From Janthinobacterium agaricidamnosum NBRC 102515 = DSM 9628 (GTDB taxonomy: Bacteria; Pseudomonadota; Gammaproteobacteria; Burkholderiales; Burkholderiaceae_D), in the NCBI RefSeq assembly GCF_000723165.1, contig NZ_HG322949.1, positions 1,803,184 through 1,867,183 of the forward strand: DNA of 64,000 nucleotides, read 5' to 3'. A program made the position numbers and the translations under genes. Each line of letters opens with the position of its first letter. The stretch's first letter is position 1. The notes below the pieces were generated by a model, which saw only the letters and a list, made by a program, of their open reading frames with translations, was not told the origin of the DNA and did not search any database. Of the stretch, positions 24,983-33,437 are shown piece after piece.

Positions 24983-26380
24983 CTATATTTGGCGACGCGG
25001 CGGCGCATCGTCAAAATCGTCTTCGGAATCGGATTGCGCATCGCGCAGCATGCGTGCGGCTTCGCGCGAGCCGATCTTGCCGATGCCTGACTGGATGCGG
25101 CTTGGATGCTTGTTAAATCGGTTCCTGAAGTCTTCGCTCGCCTTGGTCACGGTCGATGGGGCTTTTTTTGACGGCAGCACCGAACCGGACGCGACCTTGT
25201 CCCTGGTGCGGAACGCCAGGCTGCCCGCTACCGAATCCGGATCGGGTTGCAGCGACACCGATGATTCTTCAGTTAAAAATGCGCGGATGACCTTGGGCCT
25301 GCCGCCTTTCGCGCTGGCCAGTCTTGCATAGTCGACGGCGCCCATGCCTGCCCTGTTGCCGGTTCGGAATTTGGTGAAATAAAAATGAGTCAGCGCATTA
25401 CTACGGAATTTTTCTACCTGACCTGGATGCAATCTCACGACGCCCAGGGCGATGCCGTTATCCACGCTTGATCCGACTTTGTGGTTGGGATCCATGCCAT
25501 TAGCGCGTCGGTCTGCCGCCTGGACATCGGTGGTGCCCTGGTAAAACCTGCCTTCTTCGTACACCGATTGTCCGAGTTCTTTCTTCTGTGCCGCGTCAAA
25601 CTCGGAGGGGCTGGGAGGGATGAACGGGATGATTTCCTCTGCGTCGCGGTGCTGCGCCGTCAGATTGTAGGCCATGGCGCTGCCGGACATGTCACGCTCT
25701 TGGTAATATCTGCCCTCCTCGTACGCCGCTTTGCCGGATGCATTCTTCTGTGCCGCGTCAAACTCGGAGGGGCTGGGCGGGATGAATGGGATGATGTCTG
25801 GTGTGCGGCGCTGTTGCGACATCAGTTGGTGCCGCATGGCCGATCCCGACATGGCGCGCGGCCTTTGCTGCGGCAAGCCTGGCGGCGGCAGCCCGGCAGC
25901 GTTGAAATTGGCGTGGGTGGCGGCTGGCAGTGGCGGCCCATAGATGGGATAAGGGACGCGCGGGGTTGCCTTCTTGATTGCCGCCCGTGTTGGCTGAAAG
26001 GGGGCGGGAGGGACGGTGGGACGTGGCTGGGCGATGGCCTGCGGTGGCCGGTCGTAGAGCGGCGCATTGCTGCTGGCACTCGCTGGCGTCTGGTAAAGAT
26101 TCGTCGGTGCGGCTTGCGCCATCGCTTCCGGTGTCGGCCGAAAGGGCTGCGTAGCCAGCCTGGGACGCGGCTGTGCGATCGCCAGCGGCGGCTGGGCATG
26201 GATCGGATGAGCGCTGCTGGAATTGATTGGCGGCCTATAAATGTCGCGTGGCCGCGAACGCCGCGAGTCGGGTGGGGGCAACTGGCTCGCGCTGGCGTTA
26301 AAACTCGCCGCTACCGGTGCCGCCGGTGGCGGCCCATAGATGGGATAGGGATAGTTTGCTTGAAATGAGCTCGGTTTCAT
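24983..26380 (-). CDS. Candidate effector, ART-like, with Pro-rich N-terminus and 54-aa tandem repeat
   Basis: The product is 465 aa, the largest of three related proteins here. Residues 1-175 are Pro/Ala/Gln-rich with repeated YPIYGPP and AIAQPRP motifs. Residues 177-284 are two copies of a 54-aa unit containing IIPFIPPSPSEFDAAQK. The C-terminal part has a pattern like ADP-ribosyltransferases of the PARP/diphtheria-toxin group: EGRFYQGTTD, then THFYFTKF and PKVIRAFL. The usual first His is Gln here. It ends in an acidic tail, EAARMLRDAQSDSEDDF, shared with its relatives. No SD and no obvious HrpL box are seen. The enzymatic role is inference. Confidence 0.6.
   Translation of the reverse strand: MKPSSFQANYPYPIYGPPPAAPVAASFNASASQLPPPDSRRSRPRDIYRPPINSSSAHPIHAQPPLAIAQPRPRLATQPFRPTPEAMAQAAPTNLYQTPASASSNAPLYDRPPQAIAQPRPTVPPAPFQPTRAAIKKATPRVPYPIYGPPLPAATHANFNAAGLPPPGLPQQRPRAMSGSAMRHQLMSQQRRTPDIIPFIPPSPSEFDAAQKNASGKAAYEEGRYYQERDMSGSAMAYNLTAQHRDAEEIIPFIPPSPSEFDAAQKKELGQSVYEEGRFYQGTTDVQAADRRANGMDPNHKVGSSVDNGIALGVVRLHPGQVEKFRSNALTHFYFTKFRTGNRAGMGAVDYARLASAKGGRPKVIRAFLTEESSVSLQPDPDSVAGSLAFRTRDKVASGSVLPSKKAPSTVTKASEDFRNRFNKHPSRIQSGIGKIGSREAARMLRDAQSDSEDDFDDAPPRRQI
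25529..25852 (-). repeat. 162-bp tandem duplication inside the 465-aa gene
   Basis: Two 54-codon units, each starting MSGSAM and ending near YEEGR(Y/F)YQ. A 35-bp block is identical in both (25581-25615 and 25743-25777), exactly 162 bp apart. Confidence 0.8.
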
Positions 26381-26423
26381 AGGTGCTTTTGCAGGAGTTC
26401 AGGATGTTTTCGCAGGCAGCGAG

Positions 26424-26446
26424 TCATCTGACAACGCTCCCTGCCG
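26424..26446. repeat. Direct repeat copy 1 flanking the gene fragment
   Basis: This 23-bp sequence recurs at 26666-26688 with two mismatches. The two copies bracket the ART-like fragment at 26457-26669, as expected after a local duplication or deletion. Confidence 0.6.
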
Positions 26447-26456
26447 GCATCGCTTG

Positions 26457-26669
26457 TTAACGCCACGGTGCCACATCGGCAAAATCGCTGTCGGAGTCGG
26501 TTTGCTCCTCGCGCAGCATGCGTGCGGCTTCTTGCGAGCTGATCGTATCGATCCGCAACGCAGTACGGGCTGGATTGTTGTTAAATCGGGTCTTGAAGTC
26601 TTCACTCGCCTTGATCAGGAGATACTTGGAATCTGCCTCAGCAGAGAATGTCGCCAGATGGCTGTTCAT
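26457..26669 (-). pseudogene. Truncated copy of the ART-like effector C-terminus
   Basis: The frame encodes 70 aa, of which about 50 match the extreme C-terminus of the neighbouring ART-like proteins: KASEDFKTRFNNNPAR, then EAARMLREEQTDSDSDF. The catalytic-like region is missing. It is either a remnant of a fourth family member or a small protein carrying only the tail domain. The ATG at 26669 has GGGAG about 10 nt upstream, so expression is not excluded. Confidence 0.6.
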
Positions 26670-26683
26670 CTGAGGACGCTCCC

Positions 26684-26723
26684 TGCCGAGAGAGGCACTC
26701 CTTTTGTTGCTAATCTCTCGGCA
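26684..26723 (-). terminator. Hairpin after the 286-aa gene
   Basis: A 10-bp perfect stem TGCCGAGAGA (26684-26693) / TCTCTCGGCA (26714-26723) with a 20-nt loop follows the end of the minus-strand gene at 26735. There is no clear T-run. Confidence 0.45.
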
Positions 26724-26734
26724 GCAAAACGATA

Positions 26735-27595
26735 TTAGAATTTATCGTCATCCGAATCGCTCTGCACATCGGCGAGGATATGTGCGGCACGGGTGCTGTC
26801 GAGTTCAGGAAGGCGGAACATTGGGCGGAACGGTACCTTGTTGTATTCGTTCTTGAAATCTTCGCTGGCCTGGGTCACCTTGACGCGGGCATGCTTGGAG
26901 CGTAGAACCGATCCTGCTGGAACCTTGGAGCTGGTGCGCACCGCCTTGACTTCGCGGTTGCGGGAAATGCTGTCCGGATCGGATTCCAGTTGCACCCGGC
27001 CTCCTTGCGGTAAAAATACCCTGAGCAATTTAGGATCGCGGGTTTGGTAAGCGGCCATGTTGGCATATTCTGTCGCGCCCAGTTCTTCGCCTTCCTGGTG
27101 TTTCAGTGGCGTGAAATAGTGATGTTTAAGAGCGTTATCCCTGAACGCTTCGACTTGCTGATCCAATTGCTCCTGCAATTCTTGCTGCGAATAAGCTGTT
27201 GGTGGCCCGTTATAGCTAAAACTCACATAGCCGAGCGCAATGCCGTTGTCCACGCTTGATGTGTTTTTGGTGCGCGGATCCATGCCATCGGTGCGCCGTT
27301 TAGTAGCAGTGCGCAAGTCCGTGCCTTGATAAAGCCGATTTGCCTTGTATACCTCGTTGGCCAGATTTTTTTCATGATTAGAAATGTACTGAACTGGCGC
27401 CTTGGGTTGTCTTTGGGGGAAATTCGTCTGTAATTGGTGTTGCCGCATCGAATCCGAGGACGCCCGTGGTCGCCGCTGCGCGTTGTTCGGAACCGCGTAC
27501 TGTTGCTGGCTTTGCTGGCTGCCGCCGGCGCCGTGATGCGATATGCCTGAGCTTGAATAATTGTAAGGGGCAGGGGGAGTTGCGTTAGATTTCAT
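26735..27595 (-). CDS. Candidate effector, ART-like
   Basis: The product is 286 aa. The N-terminus MKSNATPPAPYNYSSS is nearly the same as in the 217-aa relative; a Gln/Ser/Asn-rich linker and the shared motif RRPRASSDSMRQHQL follow. The ART-like part has NRLYQGTDLRTA, KHHYFTPL and PKLLRVFLPQGG. The tail TRAAHILADVQSDSDDDKF is the family acidic end. The first motif has Gln where PARP-like enzymes have His, so catalysis is uncertain. Base composition is less GC-rich than the T3SS core genes, suggesting transfer. No SD is seen; the sequence just before the ATG closely matches that before the 217-aa gene. Confidence 0.62.
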   Translation of the reverse strand: MKSNATPPAPYNYSSSGISHHGAGGSQQSQQQYAVPNNAQRRPRASSDSMRQHQLQTNFPQRQPKAPVQYISNHEKNLANEVYKANRLYQGTDLRTATKRRTDGMDPRTKNTSSVDNGIALGYVSFSYNGPPTAYSQQELQEQLDQQVEAFRDNALKHHYFTPLKHQEGEELGATEYANMAAYQTRDPKLLRVFLPQGGRVQLESDPDSISRNREVKAVRTSSKVPAGSVLRSKHARVKVTQASEDFKNEYNKVPFRPMFRLPELDSTRAAHILADVQSDSDDDKF

Positions 27596-27771
27596 AATGG
27601 TCAGTGTTTGAATGGATGTTGTGGATCAAGCGGCTTTGCTATGTCACCCGGCTGTCGCTGATCGCGGTAGCCGGGTTCAAGCGCCGCGTCCCTGAGCGGC
27701 TTATTGCCTGGAAGAGTGCCAAGGCGCGTCTGGAGGTCCATCGAGGGCAGACGGCGTTTTTGCGGCCTCCA

Positions 27772-27824
27772 GCCATCGTCGAGATCGTCAGCCGGGCCTG
27801 CGGCGTGGTGGCCAAGGGCGATGT
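27772..27824. repeat. 53-bp exact copy of part of the 1369-aa effector gene
   Basis: This stretch is identical to 30577-30629 inside the giant effector gene and keeps the same strand and a frame reading AIVEIVSRACGVVAKGD. It lies in the 451-bp space 27596-28046, which otherwise holds no gene I can support. That space also contains a second block (about 27841-27875) resembling 28778-28812 upstream of the 217-aa gene. So the promoter region of the 286-aa gene seems to have received an insert of effector DNA. Confidence 0.75.
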
Positions 27825-28046
27825 GGCGCGCGGCATGGATTTTGCAATTTTTCTGGCAAGCGATTTGTTCCGTGAACGATGCGTGCGCTTGCCGGCATGA
27901 TGCCCGAGCCGGCAAGTTTGGATCAGCGGATTGGCAGAGATAAAAATCTTGATCAAACCGGGGCGCGGGCACGCAGGGAAAAAACCATCAGCCTGGTTGC
28001 TGAAGGCATGCCGAGATAAATCGCTGACGTTGTTTTGTCATGATGC

Positions 28047-28700
28047 TTATCGTAAGCCGTCTTCGTCGTCGGACTGCACATCTCGTAACAACTCGCCCGC
28101 GGTTTTCAGGTCGACCTTGACACCTTGGTCTTTCAGGCGCCGTTGGAAAACCTCGGCATCCTTTCCTGGCGCGCTACGCTTGCTTCCGAGCACATGCTTT
28201 GGCGCTACGTCATCCTTGGTATGCACAGCGGTCCGATCGCTCATATAAGAATCCCTCTCAAAAGTGGTGTGCTTGTTGGTATGGGCACCCATGGTGCGTA
28301 CCAACGCGGCTCCCCGGCCATTAATCTGGGCGAACGAGGCGGCAACCTTCTTGTCGCCGGTGAAGTAGTGGGTTGGCTTCGTGCCGACTTCGGTAAACGC
28401 GGTTTTATCGGCTGCGCGAAAGCCATTCTGACGAATACTTGCCGCCGAATTTTTGTCTGTGCCATGGAACAGACGTTCCTTTTCGTACACCGCCCTGGCT
28501 GTGGTGTGGAGTCCGTCCTGGGCCGAACTTCCTTGCTGAGACAGCAATTGCTGCTGTCTCATCGCATCCGAGGATGCCCGTGGCCGCCGTTGTGTGGAGC
28601 TTGAAGACTGTTGATTCGACTGGCTGGTGCCTTGATATGGCATGCTTTGCGCCGTTGTTGAATAGTTGTAATGGGCTGGAGGTGTTGCGTTGGATTTCAT
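28047..28700 (-). CDS. Candidate effector, ADP-ribosyltransferase-like (best preserved copy)
   Basis: The product is 217 aa. The N-terminus MKSNATPPAHYNYSTT and motif RRPRASSDAMRQQQL are shared with the 286-aa relative. The ART-like core is the clearest of the family: ERLFHGTDKNSAASIRQNGF (first His in HGT), then THYFTGDKKVAASFA (Tyr motif) and GAALVRTMGAH. The third catalytic residue cannot be assigned by eye. The acidic tail is AGELLRDVQSDDEDGLR. ART-type effectors modify host proteins with ADP-ribose; that function here is inference. There is no SD and no obvious HrpL box. Confidence 0.65.
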   Translation of the reverse strand: MKSNATPPAHYNYSTTAQSMPYQGTSQSNQQSSSSTQRRPRASSDAMRQQQLLSQQGSSAQDGLHTTARAVYEKERLFHGTDKNSAASIRQNGFRAADKTAFTEVGTKPTHYFTGDKKVAASFAQINGRGAALVRTMGAHTNKHTTFERDSYMSDRTAVHTKDDVAPKHVLGSKRSAPGKDAEVFQRRLKDQGVKVDLKTAGELLRDVQSDDEDGLR

Positions 28701-28914
28701 GATGGTGAGTATCGGTTGGATGCGGTTGATGTGAATGTTGCTATCGTGTTGTCGTCATAGAATTCGTTAAGAAACCTTGCATTTTTTTGGCAAGAAATTT
28801 ATCCGGAATATATTCAGCGCTGATCGTCTGAGCGTATTCATGGAAAGTAAGTGGGAGGGGCAAGCATTTCAGTTCCTTCCATGCTGCAATGGCAATATTT
28901 TTCCGTCTGCTAAG

Positions 28915-28942
28915 TGAACTAAGTTGCAGATTGCGCCACTCA
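28915..28942 (+). promoter_or_regulatory. HrpL-type box for the first giant effector gene
   Basis: TGAACT, 15 nt, CCACTCA; the -10 part is perfect and the -35 part has one mismatch to GGAACY. The gap 28701-29079 has no gene. Just downstream, an 11-bp direct repeat GAGTGGTGCGT occurs at 28952-28962 and 28972-28982, and TGAGTGG (28951-28957) is the inverse of the -10 element. The ATG is about 135 bp downstream. Confidence 0.65.
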
Positions 28943-29079
28943 TTTGCACTTGAGTGGTGCGTTGAGCACTCGAGTGGTGCGTCGATGCAACGCGCGCCGG
29001 AGACACGCTGGCCAGCGAGCCGGGCCAGCGTTGGTGAACCTTCCTATAATCACACAGCCTATGCAGCTGCCCATCTATC

Positions 29080-32000
29080 ATGCCTATTCATTTCCGTTTT
29101 CCAGGGACGTCGTCATCGCGTCCGCAAGAAGAAACCCCTGCCAGCAATGCGCCGCAGCCGGTGCCGCCCCATGCGGTGCCGTTATCGACCCGGCTGGCGG
29201 GCAAGCCGGGCGCCGCGGGTTCCAGGCTGGGACATCAGTTGGCCAAGCGCCAGATCACCTCGAGTGCGCGGATGCTCGCCCTGACCAGTTCTCGCTCGTC
29301 GGAAATGCCCGACAAGAAAGGTTTGCCGGCGCAATTGGAGGGGCAGCAAACGCTGCACGCCAACGCGCGCGAGCTGGCGCAGCGGGTCGAGCGCATCATG
29401 GACACCACGCTGGAAGAATTGCCCGGGCTGAATGCGCGGCCGGGCCGCTCGGCCTTGATGGAAAAGTTGAGCACGTATTGGCCGGCGACGCTGTTCGTGC
29501 CGAAAAAACTGAGGGACCTGGTCCATGACGACGCCGCGTATGCGCAACTGGGCGACGCATCCGGCCAAGCCGACAGCAGCGATGCCGCGACCCCGCAAAA
29601 TACCCTTAACGAGCGCAAGAGCTTGCTGGCCCAGGTCGCGACCGGCATGAAACAGTTGAAACAAGCCGAGTCGGAATACGTTGCGGCGCGCGACACCGTC
29701 TCGGCCGGGGGGGGGCAAGCGTCGCAAACCGAACGCGAGGCACTGGAGCAGGCCGAGCGCAAGCTGCAAGATGCGGTAGATCGATTGCATGCGTCCGTCA
29801 CGCTGACCACCATGCTGGGTGGCCACGATAATGCGCTGGCCACCGATTTATTGCGGCGCAAGACCGACTTCGTCAAGGTCCAGGTGCAGATTTGCCAGCA
29901 TAAACTGCGTCAGGCCGGACTCGACCTGGACCAGCAGCGCGGCCTGCTGATTCAGCAGCGCGACGGTTTGCAGGAGACGCTCGCGATGCTGACCTTGAGA
30001 GCCGACGACGCCAGGCGCGGCAAGGCGGAGATGGAAACCCTGCTGGGTTCCCTGCAAGAGCAGCTGACGCTGGACCTGGCGCAGCGGCCGCAGTCCGATG
30101 CCGGCGCCATCGAGCCGCCCGATGCGGCGCTGGAGCAGCGGATCGCCGTGGCCACGCGCCAGATCGACCAGTTGCAACTGGCGCTGCCGGACGTTGCCGT
30201 GCAATTGGCCGCGCACGAGGAAACGCTGGAGCTGGCACAGCAGGCGTTCGAACAATTTGCCCCGGTATATCACGAGAAAATGACGCAACTGTATGCGTCG
30301 CGGCGCCAGGTGGTCGATGGACAGCAGCAGTTGAGCAAGTCGGACGATGCATTGTCAAGCCGGGCCGATGCGTGGAAACAGCGCAGCGCCGATACCTATG
30401 CGCTGGAACTCGAACAGCGTGGCCAGGCGGTCGAGGCGCTGCTGCACGCGGCGCCCGGCTTTGCCCAGCACGACTTGCTGGCGCCTGCCGGCGCACAGTT
30501 GCAGGCGGCGCTGCGCCAGATTGCCGATGCCTTGCCGGAAGATAATCCGCACACCGATCGTTTACTGCCGCGCGTTGCCATCGTCGAGATCGTCAGCCGG
30601 GCCTGCGGCGTGGTGGCCAAGGGCGATGTAAGGCGCGGCGCCGCTTTGCTGCAGGAATTGTTGTCCAAGCCGAGCGGGCAATGGCCGGGCGGGGCGCCAT
30701 CCGATGATTTGCGGGCACTGTACCGGCATATGGCCGAGGTGCCGCGCGGCATGGAGTTACTCGGCAAGGTGGCGGCCGGAAAGACCGGTGCGCCGCCAAA
30801 ACCGGCCCAGCTTGAAGCGTTGCAAGTGTACTGGATCGCTGACCAGGCCCGGGCCGGCAAGTCGCCGTCAGACAAGAACCCGTGGCTGGACTCGGCCCAG
30901 TCGGCGGCCAAAGAGGCGCTGCGCACGCGCGGCGCCGGTGAGCCGGCTTTCGATATCGATGCCTTGCCGCTGGAGCAGAAAATCGCTTTCCGCGGCGTCA
31001 GCAAAGGCTTGTTGTCGAATGGACCCGGTTCCGATTTCGAACGCATCAATAACAGCTTGCTCAAATTCGGCGGCGAATGGGTGGACTTGACCCATCGAGA
31101 AGAAGGCAAGCCATTGCGCCGGCTGCCACGCTCGCCGTTCAATCCGGCCCGCACCCGCACCACGCCGTTCGATCCGAAGGTGTTGCGGCTGGGTATCAAA
31201 CAAATGGAAGCGCATGGCATGCCATCGGTCAAAACCGATGCGGACAAGAAAATTGGCGAATTGGCGGGCAAGTTGTCCGATATATTGGCGCCGCGCTTGC
31301 AGTCGGCTGCGCCCACCGAATTCGATGTCATGGCAAAGGTATTGTGCGACTACATCAGCGGCCAGCATGCGCTCAAGGAGCAGCGGCCCGAGCTGGCCGC
31401 GCCCCGGCTGAAGACGGCGTTTCATTCCGCCAAACGGCTTTACAAGAGTCACCTGGCGCCGCTCGACCAAGAGCAGATACGGCGCGAAACCAGCGCCCAG
31501 CTGCGCCGCCGCAGCCATCCGGAGCAGGCGCATGCGGTTAATCCGCGCATGCTGATCAAGGCCAATCCCGCCGCGAAACCGCCGCCGGCGCCGTTCGCCG
31601 CATTATTCCGCGACGCCGGCGACGAGGGCGTGACATCGGCCGCCGCGTTGCGCGCGCTGGTCGATCATCTGGACGGCAGCCTGTCCGCTAGCGAACAGGC
31701 CGCGCTGCTGCCTGAACTGGAGAAAATGGAACACGCCGTCAAGGCGGCCGGGCGCAAGCGTTTCCAGAGCAAGTCCGAGATCCGCGATTTTTATGCGCCG
31801 ATGCTGGAGCAGTTGCGGCTGCGCAATGAGTTGACGATGACCGGCGGCGGCGAAATCGGCGGCGGCATTCCGCTGCTGCCATGGGCGCCGATCGCGCCGC
31901 TGACCGCGAATGTGAATGTGAACCTGTTTTCGAAGAAGCAGGAAGCCGCTTTTGCACTGAAAAACCCGATTTACGGCATGGAATTCATTATGTCCGACAT

Positions 32001-33189
32001 CGTCACCACAGGTTCGGACATCAAGGGCACCGTCGGTTTCGGGCTCGACCTGGGGCCGTTCAAACTCACCTTGCCGGCTTTTTCGCTGAAGGCAGAACGC
32101 AGCGATGCGCGCACCGATTACACGGTCTTGCGCAACTTGCGCGGCAAATACACGCACAACGCGGCGGCCGAGCGGGCCACCGGCGACCAGGCCATGGCGC
32201 TGCTCGACACGCTGATCAACTGGGATGCCGATGACAAGCAAGCCCCGTCAGGGCGGGCTTTCCAGGGGCCACTGGAAGCGGTGCTGGCGCTGCATCCGGA
32301 AATCATGGTCGGCTGGGGCAGCAAACATAGCAGCAACAAGCAAGCCAGCGCCGAACTGGCCACCGTCGCCCGCGCACCCATCGGCAGCGACCGCCTGGCT
32401 GGCGGCATCGGCCTGACCGTGACCGCCAAGGCCGATGGCAACACCGAGCGTACTGTCGAGCATTCCGGCTGGCGTGCGCACGAGACCACGGTCGAGCGCG
32501 TGTCGCAGCGTCGCCAGCGGCTCACCGGCGGCTTGACGCTGGGCGGCACGACCACGCTGTACAAACATCCGCTGGAGCATGCCGGCCAGAAGGAAGGTTC
32601 GATCCGCGTGCCGGGCGTGGTCAATCTGCTCGATTCTTCGGTGCAACTTGCCTATAACCTGGAACGCAACCGCTACGCCGTCGGCGACAAGCAGGGCGCC
32701 ACGCTGGACCGGATTTATGCCCGCTCCGACACGATCCTGGCTGAAATCGAAAACAATATGGAAGACTTTTATTTACGCTTCCTGGAAGCGGTCCCGGTCG
32801 AGCCGGGCGAGGCCAGGGATACGCCGCAAAACCGCTTGCGCGCCGAAACCAGCCTGCGCCAGTTCATGGCCGATGTGAAGGCGGCGAAATCCAGTCCCAG
32901 CCTGCAATTCAACTTGCGCTATGAATTGCAGCCACGGGTGGCCGGCTGGCTCGATTCGCTCAATGCGCTGGAAAAGATCGCGCTGCAGGGCGGCGACCAG
33001 GCCGCAGCCAGGCGGCATCGGGAAGCGTCCGAAGAATTGTTGCAATTTCGCAGCAGCTGGACCTTCAAGAATTGCACCATACGCAGCAGCGGCAAATCCA
33101 GCGACGACCGTGGCTGGGATTTGCTGATACGGCTGATGTCGCGGCGCAGCGCGGAATCGTCGGTGACGCCGACCGCTTATCCGGGCTGA
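29080..33189 (+). CDS. Giant candidate T3SS effector, copy 1 (1369 aa)
   Basis: The product is 1369 aa, cytosolic-type, with no signal peptide and a Ser/Pro/Thr-rich N-terminus (MPIHFRFPGTSSSRPQEE). Residues about 150-480 are long amphipathic helices with coiled-coil character (SVTLTTMLGGHDNALATDLL, RRKTDFVKVQVQICQHKL). The C-terminal third is beta-rich (SKKQEAAFALKNPIYGMEFI, GTVGFGLDLGPFKLTLPAF) and ends DDRGWDLLIRLMSRRSAESS. It is a clear paralogue of the next gene over its full length. Size is in the range of XopZ/HopAS1 and AWR families, but I cannot assign it. There is no SD before the ATG. A 53-bp piece (30577-30629) is repeated at 27772. Confidence 0.75.
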   Translation: MPIHFRFPGTSSSRPQEETPASNAPQPVPPHAVPLSTRLAGKPGAAGSRLGHQLAKRQITSSARMLALTSSRSSEMPDKKGLPAQLEGQQTLHANARELAQRVERIMDTTLEELPGLNARPGRSALMEKLSTYWPATLFVPKKLRDLVHDDAAYAQLGDASGQADSSDAATPQNTLNERKSLLAQVATGMKQLKQAESEYVAARDTVSAGGGQASQTEREALEQAERKLQDAVDRLHASVTLTTMLGGHDNALATDLLRRKTDFVKVQVQICQHKLRQAGLDLDQQRGLLIQQRDGLQETLAMLTLRADDARRGKAEMETLLGSLQEQLTLDLAQRPQSDAGAIEPPDAALEQRIAVATRQIDQLQLALPDVAVQLAAHEETLELAQQAFEQFAPVYHEKMTQLYASRRQVVDGQQQLSKSDDALSSRADAWKQRSADTYALELEQRGQAVEALLHAAPGFAQHDLLAPAGAQLQAALRQIADALPEDNPHTDRLLPRVAIVEIVSRACGVVAKGDVRRGAALLQELLSKPSGQWPGGAPSDDLRALYRHMAEVPRGMELLGKVAAGKTGAPPKPAQLEALQVYWIADQARAGKSPSDKNPWLDSAQSAAKEALRTRGAGEPAFDIDALPLEQKIAFRGVSKGLLSNGPGSDFERINNSLLKFGGEWVDLTHREEGKPLRRLPRSPFNPARTRTTPFDPKVLRLGIKQMEAHGMPSVKTDADKKIGELAGKLSDILAPRLQSAAPTEFDVMAKVLCDYISGQHALKEQRPELAAPRLKTAFHSAKRLYKSHLAPLDQEQIRRETSAQLRRRSHPEQAHAVNPRMLIKANPAAKPPPAPFAALFRDAGDEGVTSAAALRALVDHLDGSLSASEQAALLPELEKMEHAVKAAGRKRFQSKSEIRDFYAPMLEQLRLRNELTMTGGGEIGGGIPLLPWAPIAPLTANVNVNLFSKKQEAAFALKNPIYGMEFIMSDIVTTGSDIKGTVGFGLDLGPFKLTLPAFSLKAERSDARTDYTVLRNLRGKYTHNAAAERATGDQAMALLDTLINWDADDKQAPSGRAFQGPLEAVLALHPEIMVGWGSKHSSNKQASAELATVARAPIGSDRLAGGIGLTVTAKADGNTERTVEHSGWRAHETTVERVSQRRQRLTGGLTLGGTTTLYKHPLEHAGQKEGSIRVPGVVNLLDSSVQLAYNLERNRYAVGDKQGATLDRIYARSDTILAEIENNMEDFYLRFLEAVPVEPGEARDTPQNRLRAETSLRQFMADVKAAKSSPSLQFNLRYELQPRVAGWLDSLNALEKIALQGGDQAAARRHREASEELLQFRSSWTFKNCTIRSSGKSSDDRGWDLLIRLMSRRSAESSVTPTAYPG

Positions 33190-33219
33190 GCCGGATGCTG
33201 ATTTTTTGGTAAGGGCAGG

Positions 33220-33247
33220 CGAACCAAACAGCGGCAGGCGCCACTGA
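33220..33247 (+). promoter_or_regulatory. HrpL-type box for the second giant effector gene
   Basis: CGAACC, 15 nt, CCACTGA; the -10 part is perfect and the -35 part has one mismatch. It is about 190 bp upstream of the ATG, so the leader is long. The leader holds two copies of AAGCGTGGGAGC (33309-33332) and the palindrome noted next. Confidence 0.65.
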
Positions 33248-33381
33248 TGGAAGCTTGAGATGTGCAGCGGTCACGGCGGAAGCGATGATCTTTTCTTTTT
33301 GCATAGCCAAGCGTGGGAGCAAGCGTGGGAGCGAAAAGTGAGCATCGGTCCGCCGTGGACGGTAAAGCGGCGCATCGCAAG

Positions 33382-33396
33382 CCAGGATCATCCTGG
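33382..33396. promoter_or_regulatory. Palindrome in the leader of the second giant effector gene
   Basis: CCAGGAT-C-ATCCTGG is a perfect 15-bp palindrome, 41 bp upstream of the ATG. It could be an operator or an RNA hairpin; nothing more can be said. Confidence 0.4.
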
Positions 33397-33437
33397 TAAT
33401 TATTTTATTTTCCATAACCACTTACGGTCAGCCTGCC

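Noticed and set aside
27601..27972. Overlapping frames on both strands between the ART-like genes
   Set aside because: They read through an inserted fragment of another gene and have no SD or conserved domain.
29035..29063. TGAACC just upstream of the 1369-aa gene as a HrpL box
   Set aside because: No YYACNNA at the right distance; the site at 28915-28942 fits better.
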